Shown one piece after another: positions 1 through 10,461 of a stretch of DNA of 64,000 nucleotides (positions are counted from its first letter, which is position 1; every line of letters starts with the position of its first letter). Below the pieces are notes generated by a model. That model was not told where the DNA came from, searched no databases, and saw nothing but the letters and a program-made list of their open reading frames with translations. The translations under genes and the position numbers were made by a program. This stretch comes from Liolophura sinensis (Eukaryota; Mollusca; Polyplacophora; Chitonida; Chitonidae). The stretch spans positions 9,156,385 to 9,220,384 of the forward strand of contig NC_088295.1 of the NCBI RefSeq assembly GCF_032854445.1. The letters are read 5' to 3'.

Positions 1-1
1 A

Positions 2-490
2 CTCATGGTTGTTGTGGTATTACAGATTATGATTGATTTCATGGCTCGTGTGATGTGTATGAGAAGCCAGGTGATCTCGCTCACGGCCGACACGTTTGAG
101 AGCACGAGACTATTGTCTAAGACGGTGAAGGAACGGAGCAAGCAGTTCCGGGAGATCAAGTATGACAAAGTTGGCTCCGTGGATGCGCATCGGGAGGACT
201 CACCGAGCTGGAGGGTGCTGACTAACGGCAGTGTCCGCACGGAGATGGACACGTTCCTGGACAAACACCAGAACATGTCCTCCCTGGTCAACCTCGAGTC
301 GGAAGTCCGAGAGGTCAAACGTCACATCCAGGTTATGACAGACAGAATCGCAGAAAAGGATTTCAATGATAAAATCGGCAAGGAATGGAAAATTGTAGCT
401 CTTGTTTTGGACAGGATGTTTTTCATTCTGTATTTCTGTTGTATTATTGTGTCAATCTTCACGATTTTCCCGAAGGCCACGTTCTGGTGA
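2..490 (+). CDS. nicotinic acetylcholine receptor-like subunit, C-terminal part (5' partial)
   Basis: This is the last coding segment of a pentameric ligand-gated (Cys-loop) cation channel subunit of the plasma membrane. The frame is open to the window edge. The first residues (VVVVLQIMI) look like the end of transmembrane segment 3. A polar intracellular loop of about 110 residues follows. The amphipathic stretch before TM4 contains the family-typical pattern KEWKIVALVLDRMFF, and the hydrophobic TM4 (about residues 131-155) leads to a short tail ending in TFW and TGA at 488-490. The KxWKxVAxVxDR pattern before TM4 is characteristic of nicotinic-type subunits, so family assignment is firm but the subunit class is not. 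An AG at 24-25 could be a splice acceptor, in which case the exon starts at 26. I prefer continuous coding because the upstream residues fit TM3. The ligand-binding domain lies outside the window. The stop codon sits inside the first degenerate unit of a minisatellite. Confidence 0.85.
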   Translation, partial: LMVVVVLQIMIDFMARVMCMRSQVISLTADTFESTRLLSKTVKERSKQFREIKYDKVGSVDAHREDSPSWRVLTNGSVRTEMDTFLDKHQNMSSLVNLESEVREVKRHIQVMTDRIAEKDFNDKIGKEWKIVALVLDRMFFILYFCCIIVSIFTIFPKATFW

Positions 491-1150
491 AATATTACCA
501 TGACGTAATTGTGGTAACACATTGCCGTGACGTAGTTGTGGTAACACAATGCTATGGAACATTTGTAGAAAGACATTCCCATGTTGTAGTTATGGTAAGA
601 ACATTTCCATGACGTAACTATGGTTACACATTGCCATGACGTAGTTGTCGTAACACAATACCATGGCGTATTTGTGATAAAACATTTCCATGATGTAATT
701 ATGGAAAGAACATTTCCATGACGTACATGTAATTGTGGTAGCACATCACCATGGCCTATTTGTGGTAACACAATATCATAGAATACTTGTGGTAAGAACA
801 TTACAATGGCGTTGTTGAGGTCAGATATTACCATTGCTTACTTTGTGGAGACATTGGTACGGTATAGTTAAATGGAACACTTCGATGACGTGGTTGTGGT
901 CAGACAACCCCATTGCTGCGTTGGACCACTTCCATGACATGGCATCCTTATGACATTAAAATGGTTTCGTGTTGATGAGACATTGCCATGGTAGATCTGT
1001 TAAAATATTACCATGACCACGAGTAAGTGATACATTTCATTGCCGGAGAGTGTTAAAATACACATGATGGATTCGTTCTGGTGAGCTTTACTATGATGAT
1101 GTAGTTTGGTAACATTACCATGGGATACACGTAGTTCTGGTGACAGGTTT
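479..1150 (+). repeat. 27-bp minisatellite in the receptor 3' UTR
   Basis: A diverged tandem array has a consensus close to ACGTAGTTGTGG followed by TAACACATTGCCATG (27 bp). ACGT cores lie at 479, 503, 530, 612 and 639, and units become degenerate after about 830. The first unit overlaps the last two codons and stop of the receptor gene: its 20-bp portion from TCTGG to CCATG matches the consensus at about 15 of 20 positions. GTTCTGGTGA, the sequence of the last codons and stop, recurs near 1075 and 1132. Because 27 is a multiple of three, long open frames occur on the minus strand (322-834), but these are repeat readings and not genes. Many units contain TGACGTA, a half-site for CREB/ATF-type bZIP proteins. 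Confidence 0.85.
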
Positions 1151-1152
1151 GT

Positions 1153-1158
1153 AATAAA
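1153..1158 (+). other. candidate polyadenylation signal AATAAA
   Basis: This is the first canonical hexamer downstream of the receptor stop codon. It lies just past the minisatellite and is followed by a GT-rich stretch (GGTGATACTGTCGTGTATCTGG). If used, the minisatellite would be transcribed as nearly the whole 3' UTR. Another AATAAA at 2174 is an alternative. Confidence 0.4.
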
Positions 1159-1179
1159 ATTGGTGATACTGTCGTGTAT

Positions 1180-3690
1180 CTGGAATGAAGTCATGGTCCT
1201 GCACAAACTTGGCAGAATGAAAACAATTCGAATAATCAGAGTGGTTTGACCTGAAACACTTGTGTATGCTATTAAACATCAAAGACGTTTATTGATGAAA
1301 CTGACATTAATTTAGCCTTCTCAATTTGCTCAGTGGATTATGGTACGAAATCGAACTGTTATTGACGCAACAAAACGTAACGAGAACAAACACTGCGTTA
1401 TCAAGTTGCTGAACGTCCCGATAATATATATATGTGTGTGTACAATGACAATTTGTTTGGTATCACTAATTCATTATGCTCTCTGATATTCAGCTATATA
1501 CCTGAGAGGTTGTCAAGAGGCTTATTGAATGCACGAGTCTACTTGAATGAATTCGCTCAATGTGAGTAGCTGCATCGTGAGTTATGTTTAAGACAAGAAC
1601 CAGCTGCACAATGGTCTTGAAATCCTGTTTTATGCTCACTACAGGCATCGACATATTGTGTGTTATGTCGGTAACACAGTACGTTTCCACTGCATAATTG
1701 TTTTCCGAAAGTCTACGTTCATTATTTCACCCATAGCCATATAATGTTGTCCGAGTACACAATCGCGTGCAAATCTGCAAATGACAGTTCCAGTGCCTAT
1801 TTAACTGGAACAGTAAGCGAGTTTTGAAACCGAACTTGTGATGTGTCAAAAGTGTTAGTCAGCTCCTGATCACATTAATTCACCGAGTATTTGTCTGATC
1901 GTGGGCAGGGCACAAATGACACATCTGTCTTTCAAGAACTTCTTAATTTCACAAACCTTCAGCTCACCTGTTTTCTCCATTGTTCATTTGGTCTCCAATA
2001 TCATAGTAATTATGATTAAAATAGTAGAACTTTTCGTACCTTCAGCGTTAAAAAATTCGAACTCAAAACTCCCACTGGTCTAAACAGGGGATTACAATCT
2101 GTCGCGTTGGTTTCTTTTATCTAAAAATATAAATGTTAAGCTGGACGCAGTGATCGTTCATAGACGTTATGTAAATAAATTCTAAGGTTACGAGTTGATG
2201 TTCAAATAGCTTAGACCTACTATTAAAATACTAACGTAGTCCCACTCTCCTAAACTTCTCTGGAAGAAATATTTCTGTTATTAAACGTGCATGGTAGAGA
2301 CATTGTTTTCAATTATTTGACCACTTGGATCTGTACGTAGAGAGATAAATTTCGTTTCCTCAAGGTATTACACATAACCCGGTGTATGTTTGTACATGTG
2401 GTTCATGGGAGTGGTTTCTAATGTTGTAAATATTCATATACGTGTTAACAGCCGACGCACTCGCTCGCCTGCTACTGAGGTCTCGGAAAAATCGGGTAGA
2501 AACCCACGCAAGGGAGAAAACTCGTCGTTGTTATTTTCTTTGTTGTCCACGAAATTATTCCCCATTTCGATTTAATGTCATGGAGAGGCGTACATTAATT
2601 TAGAAAGTAAAGATTTACTTTTTTGTTCTTTGTTAAAATGATAATATATCTTCATATGCTTTGACCTGTATTTAAAACGTTATCTATTTAAAAGTAAAAT
2701 TGTTTTCGGGCATGTCCAGAAAGGTATTTTCAACGCAGTAGTTACCACAATACGTAAATCGTACCTCTTTACCTTAATACTGCTATCACGAAGTGGTTTA
2801 TACCAAGCATATGACCGTTGTTTCGATATTTGTGGGTATTTCACCAAATATCTGCTTTTAGATAAATGCCCCGATAGCTTCAGTGATAAAGAGCAAAGTA
2901 CATGCAGAACGTTGGTTCACATAATCACGTATGTAATCTCTGTAAAAGGAGCTGGTTTGGTAAGGCGGAGAACTGTGCACGTGAAAGTTTCAGTAAAATT
3001 TTTTCTAGTTATCGTCGATTTTCAGGAAGTAAATTAAAAACGCAGTGCCTTGTTTGAACCAAAAACCGTTCTTTTTTATCGTAAGTGCATTTTTGACGGG
3101 TTATTACTAAGCAACCATCTCTTCTAGGTCATATGAATTTTATGGGCACTTCCAGAAAGTATTATACATTTGATTTGGAAATTTACAGAAATTAGCTGGG
3201 TTTTTGAAATTAGCAATCTTATCGTACCACTATGGGACCGATTTTCCGCCTTATCGCACCGGGTCCTTTGCGTGTCATAGCAGCCGTTTTCAGCACAAGT
3301 ACATACGGATTCTTCTTTTCTATGCTATTTTACCCATTTAGCACTGTAAATAGACGCAGGATTACATGTACAGGAAATACAATTTCCAATTAAAGATTGA
3401 ATATGCAATATACGTATATATGGTATTACAAAATGTTGTTTCTTTCTCCGGAGAGTATGTCGATAAAAGGACATTTCTCCAATTATTTGCAATCGAACAG
3501 TTTCAGCTCTGCTCACGAAATTATTGGGTACAAAGGCCGAGTACACAAAGCGACATTTGGCTGAAGTGAAAATTTGCAGTGTGATTTCAGAGCTTATTTT
3601 TCGACGATAGAAGTTGGGAACATAAATTTTTATTTTAAGACAAAGAGTTAAAACTTTTCTAACGATAATGTGATACGGTCAAATCAACCC
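1180..3690. other. non-coding stretch, no feature recognised
   Basis: AT-rich sequence with only short, unconvincing open frames (up to 73 codons, open on both strands near 3325-3569). No tandem repeat, SINE body or splice-flanked exon was recognised by eye. Confidence 0.5.
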
Positions 3691-3692
3691 TC

Positions 3693-4195
3693 TATGTCTA
3701 TTGCATTGGTTAAACTGAGTGTTCACGTTGTCAGATGAATGTTGCATAGTGGCTGTTGTCTCCCTTTATTCGCAAGTTTGGCGCACACATAGGCCAGGGT
3801 AGTCTTCCTTGGGTGTGCGACTAAAGCATATGACCATAACTGTTAATTTGTGTCCCTTTTGTATGCAAGTGTATTAAAACCGATTAAGTTATTATTGGAT
3901 GTTTTCTAAACATTAAAATGATACAACTTGATAGATCCTGCTATCATTAACGTTACTCCAGAAATGATTATTTGCAATATATAATGTGAAACGCATTACG
4001 AACGTACCGAACGTACAAAACCTGAAAGTGTGGATCTGACATTTCTTAGCATTTCGAAGGCATTAGAAAGTGTTAATCTAACATTATAGATGTCCCCCCC
4101 CCTTCCACACTGCAAAAAAAAAATGTTGAATTTAACATTATGATAGTTATATTTCAGTTTTAATCGTGTACATGTTACATTAACACAAACTACCA

Positions 4196-4233
<38 letters not shown>

Positions 4234-4590
4234 TTCGGCACGTTTGTAATGCCTTTCACATTATATATTATAAAACGTCTTGTAATCTGGCTTGCAAATA
4301 ATCATTTCTGGAGTAACGTTTTAAAATGATAGCAGGATCTATCATGTTGTATCATTTTAACGTTTAGAATACATCCAATAATAACTTAATCGGTTTTAAT
4401 ACACTTGCATACAAAAGCGACACAAATTAACAGTTATTGTCAAATGCTTAAGTCGATTATTTTTGCACACCCAAGGAAGACTACCCTGGCCTATTTGTGC
4501 GCCAAACTTGCGAATAAAGGGAGACAACACCCACTATGCAACATTCATCTGACAACGTGAACACTCAGTTTAACCAATGCAATAGACATA
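3693..4590. mobile_element. foldback (long inverted-repeat) DNA element, 898 bp
   Basis: Two long arms, 3693-4010 and 4235-4590, are near-perfect reverse complements with small indels. The left arm starts TATGTCTATTGCATTGG and the right arm ends CCAATGCAATAGACATA. Shared internal blocks include GGCCAGGGTAGTCTTCCTTG, GTATTAAAACCGATTAAG and ACTCCAGAAATGATTATTTG, each in opposite orientation. Both ends fall on TA, consistent with a TA target duplication as in Tc1/mariner-type elements (inference). The 224-bp centre holds no coding frame but carries a C-run, an A-run and a (GT)16 tract. No transposase is present, so this is a non-autonomous foldback or MITE-like element. Confidence 0.85.
4201..4232. 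repeat. (GT)16 microsatellite
   Basis: A perfect 32-nt dinucleotide run lies inside the spacer of the foldback element, next to its right arm. It is preceded by a short TGTAT. Confidence 0.95.
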
Positions 4591-4616
4591 CTTTTTAAAA
4601 TTTATTTAACGACGTA

Positions 4617-4792
4617 GGGTTTGATTTATTTATTTATTTGACGCCGTGTTTTACGCCGTACTCAAGAATAGTTCACTTGTACGACGGCGACCAGCATTAT
4701 GGTGGGAGAAAACTGGACAGAGCCCGGGGAAACCCACGACCATCCGCAGGTTGCTTCCCTTCCCACGAACGGCCGAGCTGCTGTTTAAATGT
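4617..4792 (-). mobile_element. SINE-B copy, 5'-truncated
   Basis: On the minus strand this reads GTGGGAAGG, then GCGGATGGTCGTGGGTTTCC, CGGGCTCTGTCC, ACCATAATGCTGG, CTTGAGTACGGCGTAAAAC and ends in a (AAAT)n-type tail. The body matches the copy at 40544 closely. The tRNA-related head is absent, with the 5' boundary falling just before CGGCCG. The element sits 27 bp beyond the end of the foldback element. No clear target-site duplication is visible. Confidence 0.85.
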
Positions 4793-5102
4793 AAAAATGA
4801 TACAATGTTCACCTTGTAAGGAACCTCGTCATACAAAAATAAAAAAGTCATTGATAAACTGCTGTTTTATCGAAATATGTCAGCCATAGGAGCGTTTTGA
4901 AGATAAAACGTCATCAAAGACGACACCAGTTGGCGTTTTAAATCAACACTGATCGTTTTCGCAGAACATTGTACAACCCAAACACCAGTATCTATCTACC
5001 CAAAATTTATTTCTATAACATATAGCAATTTTGGACATTTTTTGTGAACTACTAGTTCATGTACGTTCTATTACTTCTCGTTGAGGACCGTTATTCACTT
5101 AC

Positions 5103-5349
5103 TATGGCGATCAGCATTAATGGGATGATACAACGACTGGTTGACCAGTATCAGCATAATAGTTCGGGCTGGGCGACTTACTTGTCTTCGGTAAGTTGTC
5201 TCAGTGAATCAGCACTAAGTAAAAGAGATGTGGAAATCCATCCTGCAACAAGGGGACATATTACATGCACTCTAAGGACTCCTTCGTATAGATATGACTA
5301 AAAAATTGTTAAACGGCGTTAAACCACACGTATTCACTCAATCACTCAG
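5103..5349 (+). mobile_element. SINE-A copy, 5'-truncated
   Basis: Matches the full-length copy at 43833: CAGCATTAATGGGAT, GGTTGACCAGTATCAG, GTAAGTTGTCTCAGTGAA, GCACTAAGTAAAAGAG, ATATGACTAAAAAATTGTTA, GGCGTTAAACC, and a tail of CACTCA-like repeats. The tRNA-like promoter region is missing. An 80-codon open frame across it is a repeat reading. Confidence 0.85.
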
Positions 5350-6597
5350 TCAAGAGTACAAGGATTTGGTAAGTGATGTCCTAGAACCTGGTCATGGGGC
5401 TCTAAAGTTTCCGTGAGAAATTCTCCACTCCAGCTCTTCATCTGTGTTGTTTCTGTTGATGCTTTGTGTCAGCAGATTTGTGTGGGGAGCGATTGGTGGC
5501 CAAATGGTAAAGGTGCTAGCGTTTCTATTACTAGGCCACTCGAAACCTGGAGGGAAATCTTTTTTCACGCAAAGAATTTTCAACATTAATGTGAATCAAA
5601 TAAACAGATGAAGGCCACAGATGTTAGGCTCAATCTGACATTGGGTCAAGCTTTTTATTTTTCTTACAGAGGAGGTGGCAGATTTCCGGAGAATTTCTGA
5701 GAATCCTAATGGCTGAAAATCAGAGCCTTTCTTCATCAGTGGTCAACACATGGGCGGTGGTTATTAGCCAGCGATACATAACCCCTCAAAAGGTATACTC
5801 ATTTAGCACATTCAGTGGACGTAAATATTGTGAAGGAATATCAGGATCTTTCGTTGAAGTATGCCTACCCCTTTTCGTTGTTTAAAAAACGTCGTTTGAT
5901 ATTTTTGTGACATCCACAACTACAATCGTTGGTTGTATAGCTTCCCATTGAGGGAGGTGTTTTATGTGGACATTGGTACCTGCTAATCGCTGCGAATCAG
6001 TCTTTCGTATCATCTTTAAAATACAAGGGTTTACCTAGATGAAAGAATGTACCTTTATTCAGACAGATTTCTATACCAATGTGAATTCCGGGTCAGGTCA
6101 TAACAAAGACTAGTTCCTCGTTTGGCCCTCAGCACTGAAAAACATCAAGCATACATACACACGAACGTAAATTTATATTGTCGTTCTTTGACATGTTCAT
6201 AGGGTTTGATAGATTTCAATATGCCGTCTTGTCCTTCCATGGCATGCAAGCTTGATTTCATGCTTATCTGCTAGAAAATCAGCAAGAGGTCATCTAAGCT
6301 GTGCATGCAACCCGATAACGTTTCTAGCAAAACAGCTACATGCATTTCCTTACTTCATCGTTTCCTGTGTACATGTTATTTTGGTTCATACTTTTCCCAA
6401 CAGAACAATTAGACTGGTGCTTCAGTCGTAGGCGTGTTCATATACCCAAGAGATTTCGAAAACTTTCATTTCTGTATGATTAAACTTGGTCACAATGATC
6501 AGAAATTTTGTGTGTTATGCAGCAACTAACCACACACATTCTGAACATACCACCTTAATTACACATTGATGCTGGCTTATCTTCAAAGTGATTCATG
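5350..6597. other. non-coding stretch, nothing recognised
   Basis: No convincing exon, RNA gene or tandem repeat is seen. Composition is like the surrounding AT-rich background. Confidence 0.5.
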
Positions 6598-6695
6598 TGA
6601 GTTGGTCGTGGGTTTCCTCCGAGCCCTGCCTAATTTCCTTCGACCATAATTCTGGCCTCCACGCAATAAGGCTAATCAAACTATATAAATCGATA
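6598..6695 (+). mobile_element. decayed SINE-B fragment
   Basis: TTGGTCGTGGGTTTCCTCCG, GAGCCCTGCC and ACCATAATTCTGGCC match the SINE-B centre. The segment GAAATATTCTTGAGTACGGCG found in the other copies has been lost, and the sequence jumps to AATCAAACTATATAAAT, a degraded tail. Confidence 0.6.
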
Positions 6696-6948
6696 GACAA
6701 CGAGATTTATTTTCATTCAACAGCTAACCCAGTCTCAGATAATCTGGTGTTTCATTTGTTTTCAACATTTTATAGTAGTTAAACGTTTGCTGTGGCGTCA
6801 CGGTATTGTCTGCGCAGATGATAATTTTTCAAGATCCCATCCTTGGGAGATAGTGTGGTTTTAGCGGTGAAGGGTGAACACTAGGACCACATGAGTGCGC
6901 GCCATGGTTTGTTGTATGGTGGAGCGGGATTCTTTCAGATTGACAGCG

Positions 6949-6992
6949 GAATTCGAATCCACGAACACAATGCTCTAAAACCTTGAGCTATC
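6949..6992 (-). mobile_element. degenerate tRNA-like promoter segment (possible SINE head)
   Basis: The minus strand reads TAGCTCAAGGTTTTAGAGC (A-box-like) followed by GTGGATTCGAATTCC (B-box-like). The two boxes are about 29 bp apart, shorter than the roughly 44 bp of a true tRNA, so this is not a functional tRNA gene. It may be the head of an old tRNA-derived SINE extending toward 6800, but I cannot define its body. Confidence 0.3.
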
Positions 6993-7970
6993 TGAGATAT
7001 CTGGGAAGACCATACAAATTTTTCCTTTTAGACGACTTTAAACGTTTGTTGTAAAGTCAGTCCTTTGTCTAACTGACCATAAGAATGTTATATATCAAGG
7101 GTATGTTCGTTTCTTTTCACAGTAATGTCAACAATTCTCTTAAGCATAAATATGAACAACAAAACAGAGTTTGTACTAAGGTGAGCTGGTGCGTCTGATT
7201 TTTGGCATTCTTGTTACCAACATTTTGGATATCTCGAGGCTTGGTTATGTCAATCTGACAGAAATTGTATAATCTAGTATCAAACTTCCACAGATTATAT
7301 GTAACCTTCAGTCAATTCAGATTAACTTTCCGGCATAATTAATCATGGACCGAGTCACTGTCCATAGCCTTACATACGCAGTGTATGTTCATGTAGTAAC
7401 CTATATAGTGTATAAACGAGTGGACACCCATTGGCTAAAAGCTCTAACGCTACTGCACTAAAACTTCATGTAACATCGTCACGAAAAATCAACTATACTA
7501 CGTATTTTTTTCAACTATACAAATAAAGTTTTATGTTTGGGTCCAGCACGGCATATTTTTGTTATTATTTTTTTAAGCGCTGTATTTTTACCATGCCCCA
7601 CACATTGCTACGTAGTCTTGGCGTACTATTGCAATGTTGTAACTATTACAGCATCCAACATGCAAAATGTAAATATCTTTGTCGACCACACAGAAACGAA
7701 AAGTTCAAGGCTAATTATTATATAAAGTTGTGAACCAATCTCACCCAACCCGACCATATATTTCCAAAATTATAGGGTCAAAAACACATCTGCTTTCATT
7801 ATTGTACCTTAGTCTTTAAAGTTAGTTTCAAGTCAAAATAAAGTTTAATTAATTAAATGAGCTGGTTGTGCTGTCACAGCGTCGTTTTTATTTAACTTAT
7901 GAAGCAAAACTAAATTCCTTTTAATACAATTCATAGATATAGATATAAAAGATTTAAATATGTAGATATG

Positions 7971-7996
7971 TATACACACATATATATGTGTGTATA
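7971..7996. repeat. perfect 26-bp palindrome
   Basis: TATACACACATAT is followed immediately by its exact reverse complement. It is an alternating purine-pyrimidine AT/GT tract just upstream of the 43-bp minisatellite. Confidence 0.9.
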
Positions 7997-8082
7997 TATA
8001 GTTCGCTTGGAATAAAATATAATTAACTGCACTTTTGTATCGTGATGCAGACCTACCGTCATTCACCACATATCCGTATAAT

Positions 8083-8469
8083 ACAGACAAAGGCAATGCC
8101 CGTATATTAAATCGTGTGTACTCCTACAGACAAACGCAAGGCCCATGTATCACATCGTGTGTACTCATACAGACAAAGGCAAGGCCCGCATATCACATCA
8201 TGTGTATTCATACAGACAAAGGCGAGGCCCGTGTATCACATCGTGTGTACTCATACAGACAAAGCCAAGGTCCGTATGTCACATCGTGTGTACTCATACA
8301 GACAAAGCCAAGGCCCGTATATTAAATCGTGTGTACTCCTACAGACAAACGCAAGGCCCATGTATCACATCGTGTGTACTCATACAGACAAAGGCAAGAC
8401 CCGTATATCACATCGTGTGTACTCATACAGACAAAGGCAAGGCCCGTATATCACATCGTGTGTACTCAT
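8083..8469. repeat. 43-bp minisatellite, exactly nine units
   Basis: The unit starts ACAGACAAAGGCAAGGCCCG and ends CATCGTGTGTACTCAT. All nine copies are 43 bp with no length change (387 bp). Units 6 and 7 repeat the private variants of units 1 and 2 (TATTAAATCG with CTCCT, then AACGCAAGGCCCATG), showing a 215-bp higher-order block made of five units. Since 43 is not a multiple of three, all three plus frames remain open for 96-137 codons. These are repeat readings with no other sign of coding. Confidence 0.97.
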
Positions 8470-8785
8470 ACAGTGGTTATTAACACCTGACCAGAACTGC
8501 TGCTATATTTCCATTGATCCACTATGAAGCAGGATATGCGCGTAGCTGCTCAACATGGCGGCACTGACCAAGGAGCGTATACCGTGGAAGCCTTCATGGC
8601 TATAATAAATCTTTTGTAAATCTAGTTGGTTGGTGTTTCTTATTTGCGCGACAATTACTCGACAACAAAGAGAATCGACCTTGACCTTCGTTGAGTACGA
8701 AATTAATATTGTAAGCGTCCAGACTCCAACGATGCTAGGCCAGTGTAAGAAAAGGTGTTCGAGTCTTTCGTGGCTAACTAAGACC

Positions 8786-9027
8786 TTGAAAGATGAAATT
8801 GTAGCTTCCCGCTTTGCGTTCAGCATTAAAGAGATAGTTCAACGACTGGTTGACCCGTATCAGTACAAAGGCTTGAGCAGGGCAGCTTACTTCCCTTCGT
8901 TAAGTCGTCTCAGTGACACAGCACTAGATAAAAGGAGGTACATTGCATACACCCTAAGGATTCTTTTGTCGTCATATGACTGAAAAATTGTTAAGTACGA
9001 TGTTAAACCTTAAGCAGCCAGTCGCTC
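8786..9027 (+). mobile_element. SINE-A copy, 5'-truncated, joined to SINE-B
   Basis: Contains CCTTGAAAGATG, GCGTTCAGCATTAA, CTGGTTGACCCGTATCAGTA, AAGTCGTCTCAGTGA, CACTAGATAAAAG, CATATGACTGAAAAATTGTT and a short CAGTCGCTCACCC tail. It is followed without a gap by a SINE-B body in the same orientation. Overlapping open frames (8503-8826 minus, 8630-8983 plus) are not considered genes. Confidence 0.85.
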
Positions 9028-9190
9028 ACCCCCGCTTCGACCGTACATGGGAAGGTCTTTAGCAACGTGCGGATGGTAGTGGTTTTCCCCAGGGCTCATC
9101 CCGTTTTCTTCTCACTATGATGCTGGCCGTCTTGGTATTAATGAAATGTTTTTAAGTGGGCGTAAAACACAAATCAAATCAATAAATCTA
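9028..9190 (+). mobile_element. SINE-B body fused downstream of SINE-A
   Basis: CCGTACATGGGAAGGTCTTT, GTGCGGATGGTAGTGG, CTATGATGCTGGCCG, GGGCGTAAAACACAAATCAA and a weak AATAAAT tail mark a diverged SINE-B. Its 5' boundary is at the same internal point as the copies at 4617 and 40544. The join to SINE-A is at CGCTCACCCCCGCTTCGACC. Confidence 0.75.
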
Positions 9191-9423
9191 TTTCTATATA
9201 TGGCTGAACGGCGACACAGAAACCGGATCATGGCTTGACGGGTGAACCTTATATATTCAGGTCATGAACACTAAAGCAAACCAAAGTGTAATTTCGAGAA
9301 AAAAATGTGTCTGAAACGTAGTTTCTGTAGGATATACCCTGGTGTCATGACTGTACAAATTTAACTGTAAGGGATTAGATGTATGTGTAGAATATTTTGC
9401 AGTCAGACTACTCATGCATGGAA

Positions 9424-9487
9424 AGACGGTTGTTTTACAATCATTGTGTACATTTAGACGGTTGTCTTACAATCAATGTGTACATTT
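9424..9487. repeat. 32-bp tandem duplication, two units
   Basis: AGACGGTTGT, then TTACAATCA and TGTGTACATTT, occurs twice in a row with two mismatches. Confidence 0.9.
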
Positions 9488-9489
9488 TT

Positions 9490-9950
9490 ACACACACAGT
9501 TGCTTAAATTAATATATCCGGATTAAGATTTAATGGGTGGCATATGTTATCTTATGACTATATTGAGAGAAAAATCAGACGACTTTATGTGTTTTATGAA
9601 GCAATTATCTCCTCGCTCTTCGAGCGAGCAGATATAGAAAAGGGTAAATAAAGACTACGGCATATAGAAGAGAATAAAGACCTGATACATGATGCCCGTC
9701 AATGAAAAACAATTGAGACTATTGCTATTGAGACACGGTCTCAAGGCCTAAATCTGGGTAAAAACTGAATTCCACACTGGCTCTCCCAGTGATGCATGAC
9801 TTTTTTTCTGACTGTAGCCTTTACGCAATAACAATAAATTGCTGCTATGTTTTTCTCCAACATTTTTTGCAGCAACAACCAAGCAGGATTGATGGGTTGA
9901 TACTGATTTAAGGTTATGTTCTCCCAGCTTGAAAACTATTTACTTTAACG
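9490..9950 (+). repeat. direct duplication, copy 1
   Basis: Shares a long ordered series of blocks with 10462-10905: TGAAGCAATTATC, TCGCTCTTC, GTAAATAAA, TTGCTATTGAGACAC, CCACACTGGCTC, GACTGTAGCCTT, ATTTTTTGCA and GATACTGATTTA. Divergence is substantial (I estimate roughly 70-75% over alignable parts, by eye) with several indels. It is either an old local duplication or two copies of an unrecognised interspersed repeat. Confidence 0.8.
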
Positions 9951-10461
9951 CTGGAATTAGAGCTGGTATCGTTGATATTGAGGGTACAGATATTTCAAAC
10001 AGCAATACTTTCCACCATTTTCTCTGACAGGACACAAGCACAACTCTTACAGAAATCACTCATTGCACCGCCATTGGTTTTGGTGGGTAAGGTTATGATT
10101 ATGGATCAACATAAAAAATTGAATTTGCATTAAAATGGACTTGGCTGAAAAATTGTTCAAAGAAAAGTAATATCTTAAATTGCACACGGGTAACATGTCA
10201 TACCGGCGGATTGCAAGTGATCCCCACGAACTTCATGTAAGACTGCACGAGAGAGTATCGCTGACAGTTCACTGACATCAAGGGAGAAAAGAGGGTGGGA
10301 ATATTGAAAATTCCTCTCCCTAGTCAATAAGAGATAAGCACCTTAACCTGTCGGCTATGTCTGCTCGCTGACCGATTTCACTGAACTCTCGTTAAATATG
10401 TAATTTAAACGAAATATGACACAAATCGGGTCATATTTTGTTTTTCAATCAGTCCGTATTT

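Noticed and set aside
322-834. 170-codon minus-strand open frame
   Set aside because: Reads through the 27-bp minisatellite and the antisense of the receptor exon. The period is a multiple of three, so long open frames are expected.
4201-4232. Z-DNA-forming regulatory element at the GT run
   Set aside because: A plain microsatellite inside a transposable element. Nothing in the sequence supports regulation.
8035-8527. Three overlapping plus-strand frames of 96-137 codons
   Set aside because: All are readings of the 43-bp array in its three phases.
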